Source of the DNA: Sphingomonas sp.
Lineage (GTDB): Bacteria; Pseudomonadota; Alphaproteobacteria; Sphingomonadales; Sphingomonadaceae
Direction of reading: 5' to 3'
Length of the DNA stretch: 35,439 nucleotides
Assembly (NCBI GenBank): GCA_025936675.1
Contig: JAICSX010000021.1
Location: 1 to 35,439, forward strand
Below are positions 22,933 to 34,385 of this stretch, in pieces (within the stretch, counting starts at the first letter, position 1; every line of letters starts with the position of its first letter). The position numbers and the translations under genes were made by a program. The notes under the pieces were generated by a model. The model was given only the letters and a program-made list of their open reading frames with translations, did no database searches and was not told where the DNA came from.

Positions 22933-23039
22933 AGCTCCCGCCGTTTCGACCTAGCGGCAGCTTTCTACCCAAGGCAGACATAAGAAATCCTGTCCTGCAC
23001 GGTCCCTCCTCTGCCAGCTCGAAGCCGTGAGCGCAGACT

Positions 23040-23064
23040 CACGCGCGTACGCACGTGCGCGCGC

Positions 23065-23067
<3 letters not shown>
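23040..23067. repeat. 28-bp alternating purine-pyrimidine (Z-DNA-prone) tract
   Basis: Fourteen consecutive pyrimidine-purine steps (CA, CG, TA and TG only) run without interruption. CACGCGCG (23040-23047) and CGCGCGTG (23060-23067) are inverted repeats flanking the palindrome CGCACGTGCG (23050-23059). It abuts the predicted -35 box of gyrB. Such tracts form Z-DNA or cruciforms under negative supercoiling. Confidence 0.75.
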
Positions 23068-25603
<2,536 letters not shown>

Positions 25604-25637
25604 GAACCATATAGCGGCAAAGGCTATTGGCGCTGGC

Positions 25638-26402
25638 ATGAGCAGCGGGCCCTGCATCACGCTGGCGAGCTACAATATGCACAAGGCCGTCGGGCTCGAC
25701 GGCAAGCGTGACCCGCACCGCGTGCTGAAGGTGCTTCAGGAGATCGACGCCGACGTCGTTGCTTTGCAGGAGGCCGACAAGCGGATCGGCGGTCGCGGGT
25801 CGACGGTGCCGCACGAGCTCATCGACAGCCACGGCATGTACAAGCCGGTGCATCTCGGAGTCCGGCACAAGCGCATGTTCGACAAGGCGCGCAAGCACAC
25901 CGACCGCCTGTTGAAGATCAACACGCGCAACATCGGCTGGCACGGTAATGCGATCCTGGTGAAGCGCCATGTCGGGGTGCTCGATTGCGCGGCGATCGAC
26001 CTGCCGACGCTGGAGCCGCGCGGCGCCGTCATCGCCGAGCTTCTGATCGGCGAGCGGCCGCTGCGGGTGGTCGGCATGCACCTCGATCTGTCGGGGCTTT
26101 GGCGGCGGCGGCAGGTGCGTGCGATCCTCGAAGCAATTGCCGAGCGGCCCCAGAAGATGCCGACGGTGCTGATGGGGGACACCAATGAATGGCGGACGGT
26201 CGCCGGCTGCCTCAACGACCTCGAGCCGGAATTCCACATCGCTCCGACGGGCCCTAGCTTCCATGCTCGCCACCCGGTGGCGCAGCTCGATCGGATCATC
26301 GTGCACCGCGACCTCAATGTCGAAGCAGCGGGCGTTCACATGAGCGCCGCGGCGCGTCGTGCCTCCGATCACCTGCCGATCTGGGCGCGGGTCTCCGCTT
26401 AG
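25638..26402 (+). CDS. Endonuclease/exonuclease/phosphatase family protein
   Basis: The product is 254 residues starting MSSGPCITLASYNMHKAVGL. Catalytic motifs of the EEP superfamily are all visible: Asn in SYNMHKAVG, Glu in ALQEADKR, GMHLDLSG, GDTNEW and the terminal SDHLP. It probably hydrolyses phosphodiester or phosphoester bonds with Mg2+; whether the substrate is nucleic acid or lipid is not readable. There is no signal peptide, so it is probably cytoplasmic. It follows gyrB by 34 bp and converges with rpoN (4-nt overlap). Confidence 0.85.
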   Translation: MSSGPCITLASYNMHKAVGLDGKRDPHRVLKVLQEIDADVVALQEADKRIGGRGSTVPHELIDSHGMYKPVHLGVRHKRMFDKARKHTDRLLKINTRNIGWHGNAILVKRHVGVLDCAAIDLPTLEPRGAVIAELLIGERPLRVVGMHLDLSGLWRRRQVRAILEAIAERPQKMPTVLMGDTNEWRTVAGCLNDLEPEFHIAPTGPSFHARHPVAQLDRIIVHRDLNVEAAGVHMSAAARRASDHLPIWARVSA

Positions 26403-27853
26403 CCGGCGATCTTTCGCAATCGACGCCGCTGGATCGATGAGCCGATCCCCATCGATTCGCGATATTTCACTACGGTGCGGCGGGCGCAGTCGAAGCCCCT
26501 TTGCTTCAGTAGCGCGGCGATCGCGTCGTCGCTGAGGATTTCGGTTTCTGCGTCGATCAATTCCTTGATCGCCGCCTTCACCGCTTCCGCCGCGGCGCCT
26601 TCGCCCTCGGCCGACTGAACGCCGGAACCGAAGAAATATTTGAGCTCGTGGAGGCCGCGGTCGGAAAGCAGATATTTGTTGGAGGTGACTCGGCTCACGG
26701 TCGATTCGTGCATGCCGATCGCTTCGGCCACTTCGCGCAGCGTCATTGGCTTCATCGCCGATACACCGCGCTCGAAGAATCCCTGCTGCCGCTTCACGAT
26801 CTCCGAGACGACCTTGACGATGGTTCGGGCGCGCTGGTCGAGCGCCTTGACCAGCCAGTTGGCGCTCTGCAGGCATTCGCTGAGCCAGGCCCGCGAGGCC
26901 TTGTCCTGCGGTCCGGACTTGAGCTCCTGGTAGTAGCGGCGGTTGACCAGTAGCCGCGGCAAGGTCGCCTGGTTGAGCTCGACCGCGAAGCCGGCGCGGG
27001 TGCGGCGGACGAACACGTCGGGCGTGACGTCTTCGCTCGACTGCGCTGAAAAGCGACAGCCAGGCTTCGGGTCATACGCTCTCAGCTCGCGGATCATGTC
27101 GGCGAGATCCTCATCGTCGACGCCGCAAATGCGTTTGAGGTCAGCGGTCCGCCCTTTTGAGAGAAGATCGAGGTTGTCGATCAGCCGCGCCATCGCCGGA
27201 TCGTACCGGTCGGCGGCCTGGGCCTGCAGCGCGAGGCATTCGGCGAGCGACCGTGCCCCAACTCCGGCAGGCTCAAGGCCTTGGACGAGTGACAGCGCCT
27301 CCTCGACGAGAACAAGCGGCGCGCCCGAGAGCTCCGCGATCTGTTCGAGCGAAACGGTCAGATAACCAGTCTCGTCGAGCGTCTCGGCGATGATCCGGGC
27401 GAGGTCGCCGACTGGTCCCGACGCGCCGTGCAGCTGGTCGGTCAAATGCTCGGCGAGCGACGCCGCCGAATATTGAACCCTATCGAAATCGAAGGCCTCG
27501 TCGCCGCCTGATGATGTCACGACGTCAGAAAAGCTGTCGGTCTCGAGCGCTTCGGACTGCCAGTCGACGTCGAGCGGACGGTCATCGTCCGCTTGGCCCA
27601 TGATGAGGTCGTCCGCGCCGGGATCGTCGGGAGCCTCCTCGCTGTGCGTTTCATCTTCAGCAAAATCTCCCGACGGCTGCTCCTCGGGCTCGTCGGAGCG
27701 CGCTTCGAGCAAGGGGTTCTTCGCCAATTCCTCGGCGAGGAATGCGTCCAGCTCGAGATTGCTGAGCTGGAGCAGCTGGATCGCCTGCCTGAGCTGGGGC
27801 GTCAGGACCAATTGCTGCGATTGGCGGATGCTTAATGACGGGCCCAGGCCCAT
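26399..27853 (-). CDS. rpoN: RNA polymerase sigma-54 factor
   Basis: This 484-residue sigma-54 has a Gln/Leu-rich region I (LSIRQSQQLVLTPQLRQAIQ), an acidic region II, and a core-binding/HTH part (LREVAEAIGMHESTVSRVTSNKY). It ends with the RpoN box ARRTVVKYRE shortly before the C-terminus. It directs enhancer-dependent transcription. It lies 12 nt downstream of lptB at the end of the lpt unit, a common arrangement in proteobacteria. Only a weak ACGAG precedes its ATG. Confidence 0.96.
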   Translation of the reverse strand: MGLGPSLSIRQSQQLVLTPQLRQAIQLLQLSNLELDAFLAEELAKNPLLEARSDEPEEQPSGDFAEDETHSEEAPDDPGADDLIMGQADDDRPLDVDWQSEALETDSFSDVVTSSGGDEAFDFDRVQYSAASLAEHLTDQLHGASGPVGDLARIIAETLDETGYLTVSLEQIAELSGAPLVLVEEALSLVQGLEPAGVGARSLAECLALQAQAADRYDPAMARLIDNLDLLSKGRTADLKRICGVDDEDLADMIRELRAYDPKPGCRFSAQSSEDVTPDVFVRRTRAGFAVELNQATLPRLLVNRRYYQELKSGPQDKASRAWLSECLQSANWLVKALDQRARTIVKVVSEIVKRQQGFFERGVSAMKPMTLREVAEAIGMHESTVSRVTSNKYLLSDRGLHELKYFFGSGVQSAEGEGAAAEAVKAAIKELIDAETEILSDDAIAALLKQRGFDCARRTVVKYRESMGIGSSIQRRRLRKIAG

Positions 27854-27865
27854 GATAATTACTCG

Positions 27866-28639
27866 TTACAGCGCGAAGCTCTCGCCGAGGTAAAGGCGCC
27901 GGACCTCCTGGTCGGCCACCAACGCTTCGGGAGTGCCGGCGAACAGGACTTGCCCGTCGTAGATGATGCAGGCGCGGTCGACGATATCGAGCGTCTCGCG
28001 GACATTGTGATCGGTGATGAGGACGCCGATCTCGCGGCTCTTCAGCTCGCGCACCAGCTCGCGGATATCGGAGATCGAGATCGGGTCGATCCCCGCGAAG
28101 GGCTCGTCGAGGAGCATGATCGAGGGGTGCGCCGCGAGCGCACGCGCAATCTCGCACCGCCGCCGCTCGCCGCCCGACAGCGCCATTGCGGGAGAATCGC
28201 GGAGCGCGGTTAATCCGAACTCGCCGAGCAGCTGTTCCAAGCGGTCGGCACGCGCTTGCTTGTCCGGCTCGGCGGCCTCGAGCACCGCCATGATATTCTC
28301 TTCGACGGTCATGCCGCGAAAGATCGAGGTCTCTTGCGGCAAATAGCCGAGGCCGAGGATCGCTCGGCGGTACATCGGCAGCTCGGTGATGTCCTGCCCG
28401 TCGAGGAAGATGAGGCCGCTGTCCGGTTTCACCAGACCCATGACCGAATAGAAACAGGTCGTCTTGCCGGCGCCGTTCGGCCCAAGGAGGCCGACGACCT
28501 CGCCACGATGGACGTCGAGGCTGACGTCATGGAGCACAGCGCGCTTATCATAGGACTTGGCGATCGAGCGCACTTCGAGGCCGCCATCCGTCGCCCGCGT
28601 CTTAGCGGCGGGGCGCACCAGTGCGGCGTTCTCGTTCAC
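27866..28639 (-). CDS. lptB: LPS export ABC transporter ATP-binding protein LptB
   Basis: This 257-residue ABC ATPase has Walker A GPNGAGKTT, Q-loop region YLPQETSIFRGMTVEENI, signature LSGGERRR and Walker B IMLLDEPFAGIDP followed by the H-loop LITDHNVRE. LptB powers extraction of LPS by LptFG and transfer through LptC and LptA. The start is GTG 28639, with one nucleotide between it and the lptA stop. A roughly 20-residue N-terminal extension precedes the ABC core. Confidence 0.95.
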   Translation of the reverse strand: MNENAALVRPAAKTRATDGGLEVRSIAKSYDKRAVLHDVSLDVHRGEVVGLLGPNGAGKTTCFYSVMGLVKPDSGLIFLDGQDITELPMYRRAILGLGYLPQETSIFRGMTVEENIMAVLEAAEPDKQARADRLEQLLGEFGLTALRDSPAMALSGGERRRCEIARALAAHPSIMLLDEPFAGIDPISISDIRELVRELKSREIGVLITDHNVRETLDIVDRACIIYDGQVLFAGTPEALVADQEVRRLYLGESFAL

Positions 28640-28640
28640 C

Positions 28641-29195
28641 TTATTTCTGCTGCTGCCGCTGAGGAACCGTGAAGTGACCGGTCACCCGGCCTCCGCTGGA
28701 ATTGACGCCGGGCGGGCCGCCATCGACAACCGCTCGCCCCGAATCGAGATCGATGACGAGCCGCTGACCGCTCACCTGATTGTTCTCGCGGTCGAGCTGG
28801 ACGTTGCCGATCAGCGTGATGAGCTTTCGATCGAGATCGTAGATGCCCATGTCGCCCTTGGCCGTCTCGGAAGGGCTTTTCACGACCACGCCGCCAGCCG
28901 CATCGAGGCGGTGGATCTGCACATTGTTGCCGCCGGTCCCGCCGGAATAAGCGACCGTCAGTCGCGGCGTATCCAGAGTCAGGTCCTGCTGAACCGCATG
29001 GACGTTGCCGGCGAACACGGCCCGATCGGCGCGATCCTGGACTTCGATGCGATCGGCGCTGACGTCGACCGGCGCATTGCTGTTGTGACCCTTGAGCGCC
29101 GAAACAGGCTGCTCCTGCTTGACCTGCGCGGCGGCTGCCGTCGCCAAGGCAGCAGTCAGTGCAAGGATGATGCCAGTCTTGTGCACGCCCATCAT
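28641..29195 (-). CDS. lptA: LPS transport periplasmic protein LptA
   Basis: The 184-residue product has a signal peptide (GIILALTAALATAAAAQ) and an OstA/LptA domain: PVDVSADRIEVQDRADRAVF, AGNVHAVQQDLTLDTPRL and DRKLITLIGNVQLDRENNQV. This is the beta-jellyroll periplasmic bridge for LPS. The C-terminus is Gln-rich. Its ATG overlaps the lptC stop (ATGA); a second ATG follows directly and is an alternative start. Confidence 0.92.
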   Translation of the reverse strand: MMGVHKTGIILALTAALATAAAAQVKQEQPVSALKGHNSNAPVDVSADRIEVQDRADRAVFAGNVHAVQQDLTLDTPRLTVAYSGGTGGNNVQIHRLDAAGGVVVKSPSETAKGDMGIYDLDRKLITLIGNVQLDRENNQVSGQRLVIDLDSGRAVVDGGPPGVNSSGGRVTGHFTVPQRQQQK

Positions 29196-29830
29196 CTGAC
29201 CGCCCCTTGGATGATTTTCAAGCGAGCACCGCCATCCAGCACCACGACTTTGTCGTTGAGGTTGGCCTTAATGTGCCCGGCCTGGAACTGACCGAGGCGC
29301 ATCGCGCCCTCGGCCGGCCCCTGGCTCGCAAGCTGTCGGTCGTCGAGATCGACCAGGACGTTGCTCGTGCTGAGCTGAAAGCCATCGCTGCCCGCCACCT
29401 TTACGGGCCCGTCGACTGCGACCTTGTGCGTATCGATATTGTACCGGCCCTGGTTGGCGACGATCATCAGCGGCCCCTGCGGCTGGCTGAGTTGCGCGCG
29501 CACCCCGCGAATGTCGACCACCGGCGAATCCGAGCTTCGCTGCACCGCCTGCTTCGCAATCATGACGAACTGCTGGCCCTTGTTATCGGTGCCCGTGTAA
29601 CGCGGCGCTTCAACGCGCATGCTTTCGGGGGTCGTCTTCACCTTCTTCTTGTCGAGAATGAAGCTAACGTCGCCCTTCTTCTCGAGCGGCGCCACGGTAA
29701 GGATCGCAACGAGGATCCCGACGGCGCTCGGCAGCAGGATTTTGGCCCAGCGCACGATTCGATCGTGGCCACTTCCCGGCTCTGCCCAGCGCTGCTTGAC
29801 GACGCGGTCGCTCGTCGTTGCCTCAGCCAT
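29192..29830 (-). CDS. lptC: LPS export protein LptC
   Basis: The 212-residue product has one N-terminal transmembrane helix (AKILLPSAVGILVAILTVAP) and a periplasmic LptC domain with PRYTGTDNKGQQFVMIAKQA, QGRYNIDTHKVAVDGPVKVA and VVVLDGGARLKI. LptC is the bitopic inner-membrane component passing LPS from LptBFG to LptA. Its ATG shares one base with the rnd stop (TGATG), and its stop overlaps lptA, so rnd-lptC-lptA are translationally coupled. Confidence 0.92.
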   Translation of the reverse strand: MAEATTSDRVVKQRWAEPGSGHDRIVRWAKILLPSAVGILVAILTVAPLEKKGDVSFILDKKKVKTTPESMRVEAPRYTGTDNKGQQFVMIAKQAVQRSSDSPVVDIRGVRAQLSQPQGPLMIVANQGRYNIDTHKVAVDGPVKVAGSDGFQLSTSNVLVDLDDRQLASQGPAEGAMRLGQFQAGHIKANLNDKVVVLDGGARLKIIQGAVR

Positions 29831-30453
29831 CAGCCGTCGTGCGCGAAGATGTCCTGCTCGGGCCAGCCGGCGATATCGAGCAGCGCCCGCGTGGGCAGGA
29901 AATCGAAGCAGGCCCGCGCGAGAGCCGTGCGGTCTTCACGGGCCAGGCGTTCGTCAAGCTTCTCCTTCAGCTGGTGGAGATAGCGAACGTCGCTGGCTGC
30001 GTAATCGCGCTGCGCGTCCGTAAGATCGTCGGCACCCCAGTCGCTGGTCTGCTGCTGCTTCGATAAATCGATGTTCAGCAGTTCCTTGACGAGGTCCTTG
30101 AGGCCGTGCCGGTCCGTGTAGGTTCGAACCAGGCGCGATGCGGTGCGGGTGCAATAAACGGGCCCAGCCATGATACCGAGGTACGCCTGCATGATCCCGA
30201 GGTCGAAACGCGCGAAATGGTAAAGCTTCAGCCGATTCGAATCGCCAAGCAGCGCCTTCAGAATCGGCGCTGAATAATCGCTTCCCTTCCTGAAATGGAC
30301 GAGATGCTCATCGCCTTTGCCATCGGACAATTGCACGACGCAGAGCCGGTCGCGGCCGGGCATCAGTCCCATCGCCTCGGTATCGACGGCAATCGGACCA
30401 TCCGCGAATCGCACTTCGGCGGGGAGGTCGTCATGATGCAAAAGGACCGTCAT
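29830..30453 (-). CDS. rnd: Ribonuclease D-type 3'-5' exonuclease
   Basis: The start is ATG 30453, preceded by GAGGAG at 5 nt; the frame is open to 30609 but the extension has unrelated basic composition. The 207-residue product has DEDDy exonuclease motifs: AVDTEAMGL (Asp24, Glu26), HFARFDLGIM, and QRDYAASDVRYL (Tyr and Asp). It lacks the HRDC domains of the longer E. coli RNase D, which is usual for short alphaproteobacterial forms. It acts on RNA 3' ends. It heads the rnd-lptC-lptA-lptB-rpoN unit. Confidence 0.9.
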   Translation of the reverse strand: MTVLLHHDDLPAEVRFADGPIAVDTEAMGLMPGRDRLCVVQLSDGKGDEHLVHFRKGSDYSAPILKALLGDSNRLKLYHFARFDLGIMQAYLGIMAGPVYCTRTASRLVRTYTDRHGLKDLVKELLNIDLSKQQQTSDWGADDLTDAQRDYAASDVRYLHQLKEKLDERLAREDRTALARACFDFLPTRALLDIAGWPEQDIFAHDG

Positions 30454-30664
30454 TCTCACTCCTCGGCAAAGCTTCGCTCGCGCTTTAGTCTGCTTGCGTG
30501 CCGCCTTGCCAGCCCTGCCTACAATCGAGTCACTAGAGGCGCGCACTTTTTTCATGTAAGGGCCTGAACAGTGCGTGAGTGAATTACGCGCCATGACCGG
30601 TTGCGCCATTTGGCCCGAGCGCGTTGGTTTGTGGGGTAGGCGGGCTCAGATATTCGGACGGTGC

Positions 30665-31438
30665 ATGGGTTTCGATAGAGGGCGCAAGGGGGACCGCGGT
30701 GGCCGCGGCCGCGATAAGCGCGACAGTTTCGGCGGCGACGAGGGCAATTTCGGCGATCTCGGCTATCAAGAACGCGGCGGCTTCGGCGGTCGTGGTGGCG
30801 GTGCCGGTGGCGGTTACGGCGATCGCGGCGGCTTCGGCGGCGGTGGTGGCAATTTTGGTGATCGCGGCGGCTTCGGTGGCGGCGGCGGCGGATTCCGCGG
30901 CGGCGGTGGCGGCGGTGGTTTTCGCGGCGGCGGCGGTGGCGGAATGCCTCCCCAGGTCGTCGGCGAAGGCAAGGGCGTCGTCAAATTCTTCAACCCGCAA
31001 AAGGGCTTCGGCTTCATCGTCCGCGATGACGGTGGTGAGGACGTGTTCGTCCACATCTCGGCGGTCGAGCAGGCCGGGCTGACCGACCTCGCGGACGGCC
31101 AGCCGCTCGAGTTCACGCTGGTCGATCGCGGCGGGCGGATCTCGGCGACCAACCTCCGAATCGAAGGCGAGCCTATGGCGGTTGAGCGCGCCGAGCGCGG
31201 CCCGCAGCGTCAGCTGACCGGCGAGAAGGCCAGCGGCACGGTCAAGTTCTTCAACGCGATGAAGGGTTTCGGCTTCATCCAGCGCGATGACGGACAGCCC
31301 GATGCCTTCGTTCACATCTCTGCTGTCGAGCGTGCGGGAATGCCGACGCTCAACGAGGGCGACCGGCTCGAGTTCGAGCTCGAGGTCGACCGCCGCGGCA
31401 AATATGCGGCAGTGAACCTGCAGCCGAAGAGCGAATAG
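30665..31438 (+). CDS. Double cold-shock-domain protein with RGG/Gly-rich N-terminus
   Basis: The start is placed at ATG 30665 (MGFDRGRKGDRGGRGRDKRD). The frame is open back to GTG 30575 but that stretch looks non-coding. The product is 257 residues: an Arg/Gly/Phe-rich disordered region (1-92, with repeated GDRGGFGGGG), CSD1 (about 100-162, KGVVKFFNPQKGFGFIVRDD and DVFVHISAVE) and CSD2 (about 189-252, GTVKFFNAMKGFGFIQRDD and DAFVHISAVE). Both CSDs keep intact RNP-1 and RNP-2. It is probably an RNA chaperone. The Shine-Dalgarno is weak. TACAAT at 30520-30525 is a possible -10 without a good -35. Confidence 0.88.
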   Translation: MGFDRGRKGDRGGRGRDKRDSFGGDEGNFGDLGYQERGGFGGRGGGAGGGYGDRGGFGGGGGNFGDRGGFGGGGGGFRGGGGGGGFRGGGGGGMPPQVVGEGKGVVKFFNPQKGFGFIVRDDGGEDVFVHISAVEQAGLTDLADGQPLEFTLVDRGGRISATNLRIEGEPMAVERAERGPQRQLTGEKASGTVKFFNAMKGFGFIQRDDGQPDAFVHISAVERAGMPTLNEGDRLEFELEVDRRGKYAAVNLQPKSE

Positions 31439-31458
31439 TTTTTCCGATAGGGGGCGAA

Positions 31459-31493
31459 GGGCCGAGGGAGCGATCCCCCGGCCCTTTTCTTTT
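31459..31493 (+). terminator. Rho-independent terminator after the double-CSD gene
   Basis: GGGCCGAGGG (31459-31468) pairs with CCCCCGGCCC (31475-31484), a 10-bp stem with one A-C mismatch around AGCGAT, followed by TTTTCTTTT (31485-31493). It is the clearest terminator in the window and lies between the convergent double-CSD and carboxypeptidase genes. Confidence 0.88.
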
Positions 31494-31495
31494 GC

Positions 31496-33037
31496 CTACA
31501 TCGCGCTCGCGTAAAAGGCCACGAGATCGGCCTTGAGCTTCCGCGCCGAGGGCGGGTCGATATACATCATGTGGCCCGCCGAATAATAAGTGTAGCGGAT
31601 GTTCGCCTGAAGCTGCGGCTCCAGCGCCATGTGCTTGAACTCATATTCAGCGCCGTGGAAAGGGGTCGCGAGATCGTAGACGCCGTTGACCGACAGCACC
31701 TTCATCCGCGGGTTCTGCCGCATCGCGTCGGCGAGATCGACGCTGGTGTCGGCGATCTGCTGTCTGCCATCGGCGCTCTTGTGCTGGAAGCTCCAGCCGC
31801 CGCCCTGCGTCTGCGCGTAATTGTTGGGCCGATAGGTGAGCGGCGACCGATAGCCGAGATCGCGGAACAGATAGTCGTTCAGCGCCCCGACGAATCCGCC
31901 GGTGATCGCGCTGCCCTGCGGGTCGTAGTCGGCCGAATCGCCGACCTGGTCCGGCTCGGTGCCCAGGAATCGCGAATCGATCCGGCCGATGATCTCGTGA
32001 CGGTCGCGCAGCAGCTCACGCCGGAACCGGCCGGGATCAACCCGAAGGTTGGAACGGACGATATAGTCCGCCGAAAGGCCGGTCAGTTGCGCCATCTGCT
32101 GGGCGACCTGCTGCTTCTCCTCAGGCGTGATCATGTTGCCCTTCTGGAGCGCTGTCGCATAGGGCCCGCTCGCGAAGTCGCGCGCCTGCTGTAGGAACGC
32201 ATCGAGCGGTGGCTTGCCTGGGATCTTGCCATGGTACCAGGCGTCTGCCGCATAGGTCGGCATGAAGTTGATCATCGACTGATCGCCCTGGAAGTCGGCG
32301 AAGCTCAGCACCGTCGACATGAAGGTGATGCCGTTGAGCTGGACTCCGGCGTTCAGTAGCGAATCCGAGAGCCCGGCAGCGCGCGTCGTCCCGTAGCTTT
32401 CACCGATGACGAACTTGGGGCTGTTCCAGCGCTGGTACTTGGTCAGGTAGCGCTGGATCGTCCGCGTGAAGGCGTCGATGTCATTGTCGACGCCGAACAG
32501 ATCCTTGGGCTCGGCCTTGCCGAGCTCGCGCGAGAGGCCGGTGGTCGGCGCGTCGATGAAGACTAGGTCGCTGATGTCGAGCAAGGTGTCTGGGTTCGGC
32601 CCGTAGCGGAACGGCGGGCCGGGGATCGTCTCCGGATTCGATGCGTCGACCTTCATCGGGCCGAACGAGCCCATGTGCAGCCACATCGTCGAGGAGCCGG
32701 GGCCGCCGTTGAACAGGAAGGTGACCGGCCGCGCCCTCCCCGCCGAGGGCACGGTGTAAGCGACGTAGAACATGCTTGCGATCGGTTCGCCCTTGTCGTT
32801 GCGGATCGTCAGGTGGCCCGGCGTCGCAGTGTAAGCGAGCACTCGCCCATTCAGCGAGATGGACCGCTGCACCGGCTGCGCGTCTTCCTCGACGCTTGCC
32901 TTGACCGTGTCCTTGTCCTCCTTCGGCGCGTCAGTCTTGGAATCCTTCGACGGAACATCGCCGGCGGCTGCCTGGCCAGCGGCAAAAGCGGGCGCGCTCA
33001 GCACGAGCGCAATCGCGAGCAGTGACGAACGCATCAT
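31496..33037 (-). CDS. Secreted S10-family serine carboxypeptidase-like protein
   Basis: The start is ATG 33037, overlapping the amidohydrolase stop (ATGA). The frame stays open far upstream but only as a shadow of that gene. The 513-residue product has a signal peptide (SSLLAIALVLSAPAFA) and a charged linker. The alpha/beta-hydrolase body has the oxyanion segment FLFNGGPGSS, nucleophile Ser214 in GESYG, an Asp in VNGVYDLATP and His in SAGHMMY. S10 enzymes release C-terminal amino acids from peptides. With the upstream secreted amidohydrolase it likely forms a periplasmic peptide-scavenging pair. Confidence 0.9.
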   Translation of the reverse strand: MMRSSLLAIALVLSAPAFAAGQAAAGDVPSKDSKTDAPKEDKDTVKASVEEDAQPVQRSISLNGRVLAYTATPGHLTIRNDKGEPIASMFYVAYTVPSAGRARPVTFLFNGGPGSSTMWLHMGSFGPMKVDASNPETIPGPPFRYGPNPDTLLDISDLVFIDAPTTGLSRELGKAEPKDLFGVDNDIDAFTRTIQRYLTKYQRWNSPKFVIGESYGTTRAAGLSDSLLNAGVQLNGITFMSTVLSFADFQGDQSMINFMPTYAADAWYHGKIPGKPPLDAFLQQARDFASGPYATALQKGNMITPEEKQQVAQQMAQLTGLSADYIVRSNLRVDPGRFRRELLRDRHEIIGRIDSRFLGTEPDQVGDSADYDPQGSAITGGFVGALNDYLFRDLGYRSPLTYRPNNYAQTQGGGWSFQHKSADGRQQIADTSVDLADAMRQNPRMKVLSVNGVYDLATPFHGAEYEFKHMALEPQLQANIRYTYYSAGHMMYIDPPSARKLKADLVAFYASAM

Positions 33038-34335
33038 TGTCCTTTCATCGGGATGGGATTGCCTTCGACCATGACATAATCGACGCGCTGAACAGCAGTC
33101 GGATCGACCAACGGGTCTCCCTCGACTGCGATCAGGTCGGCCGACTTGCCCGCATCGAGGGTGCCGGTTTCGGAAGATAGGTCCATGAGGTCTGGGCCGC
33201 CCTTGGTCGCCGCGATCAGCGCATCGCGCGGGCTCATTCCGCCCTTGGTGACCATCAGCGCCAGCTCCTTGTTCGCGTCGGTGTGCGGGGCGACGGCGCT
33301 GTCGGTGCCGAGCGCGATCTTGACCCCGTTGCGATAGGCGAGATTGAGGCCCTTGCCCCACGCCGCGAAGGCCTGCTTCGCCTTGATTTCGGACGCAGGC
33401 GCGAGCTTTCCGGTACCGATCAGGCTCGCAGCACCGTTGAAGGCCAGCAAAGTCGCGACATAGTAAGTGCCGCGCGCCTTCATGTCCTTGACGCCCTGCT
33501 CGTCGATGAAGGTGCCATGCTCGATCGAATCGACGCCGTCGCGGACGGCTGCGTCGATGCCCTTCGTGCCATGGGCATGGGCCGCGACCTTCAGCCCATT
33601 GAAATGGGCCATGTCGCAGATCGCCTTCATCTCCTCGTCGGTGAAATGCTGCTCGAGACCCCGGCTGCCGGGGTCGAGCACGCCGCCGGTCGCCATGATC
33701 TTGATCCAGTCGACGCCAGCGGCAGCGAGCTGGCGAACGACTTTCTGGCATTCCTGCGCGCCCGTGCAGACCGAAGGTTCGAGATGCGCTTCGTCGAACG
33801 CTTCTGCGATCTCGGGGGGAAGACCGGTCGTCGGGTCGGCATGGCCGCCGATGATCGACAGCGGCTGTCCGGCGACCTTGATTCGCGGTCCCGGGAAGCG
33901 CCCCTCCGCGACAGCATCGCGGATCGCGATCACCGCGCTCGTATTGCCACCAAGGTCGCGCACGGTGGTGAAGCCGCCGCGTGCCATTTCGAGCGCGTGC
34001 GTGAGGCCAACCGTCGTCTCGTAGGGGACCGAATATTTCTTGGTGTAGCGGTTGTACCAGGGCTGGCCGCTGGTGCCCGTCAAATGGACGTGGGCATCGG
34101 TCATGCCGGGCATGACAGTGCGGCCGCGTTCGTCGACGACGATCGCTCCGGTGGGAGCGGTGAAGCCGGATTCGATCCGAACGATCCGGCCGTTCTCGAC
34201 GATTACAGTTGATTGTCCGCGCTCCGGCTGAGCAGCGTCGACGATCAGGTGCCCTGCCTGGATTGCATAAGTTGCGGCATTGGCCGAGGCAGCCATCGCC
34301 AGCGCGGCCGCGCCGGCGAGCAGAGTGTTGAACAT
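33034..34335 (-). CDS. Secreted amidohydrolase family protein (prolidase/dipeptidase-like)
   Basis: The 433-residue product has a signal peptide (1-21, ending SANA-A). Metal ligands of the binuclear amidohydrolase superfamily are visible: DAHVHL (His82, His84), the bridging Lys in WIKIMATGG, HAHG, SIEHGT and the final Asp in LGTDSA. This set resembles bacterial Xaa-Pro dipeptidases and related amidohydrolases; the exact substrate is inferred from context with the S10 peptidase. A strong GGAGGGGGA precedes the ATG. It is coupled to the peptidase gene by an ATGA overlap. Confidence 0.9.
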   Translation of the reverse strand: MFNTLLAGAAALAMAASANAATYAIQAGHLIVDAAQPERGQSTVIVENGRIVRIESGFTAPTGAIVVDERGRTVMPGMTDAHVHLTGTSGQPWYNRYTKKYSVPYETTVGLTHALEMARGGFTTVRDLGGNTSAVIAIRDAVAEGRFPGPRIKVAGQPLSIIGGHADPTTGLPPEIAEAFDEAHLEPSVCTGAQECQKVVRQLAAAGVDWIKIMATGGVLDPGSRGLEQHFTDEEMKAICDMAHFNGLKVAAHAHGTKGIDAAVRDGVDSIEHGTFIDEQGVKDMKARGTYYVATLLAFNGAASLIGTGKLAPASEIKAKQAFAAWGKGLNLAYRNGVKIALGTDSAVAPHTDANKELALMVTKGGMSPRDALIAATKGGPDLMDLSSETGTLDAGKSADLIAVEGDPLVDPTAVQRVDYVMVEGNPIPMKGQ

Positions 34336-34385
34336 TGGATCCCCCTCCGAAGAGGCGCACAGGCTTAGCGCCGTTTACGGTGGCT

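Noticed and set aside
30653..30668. A fourth copy of the cold-box-like element before the double-CSD gene (GGACGGTGC)
   Set aside because: Only the GACGGT core is present; the GCTACYAG and GGCGCT blocks and the roughly 110-nt distance to the start codon are missing.
33038..34360. A continuous frame that would make the S10 peptidase 954 residues long
   Set aside because: The upstream part is the antisense-free shadow of the amidohydrolase gene in another frame of the same strand, with Arg-rich low-quality composition. The ATGA overlap and signal peptide fix the start at 33037.
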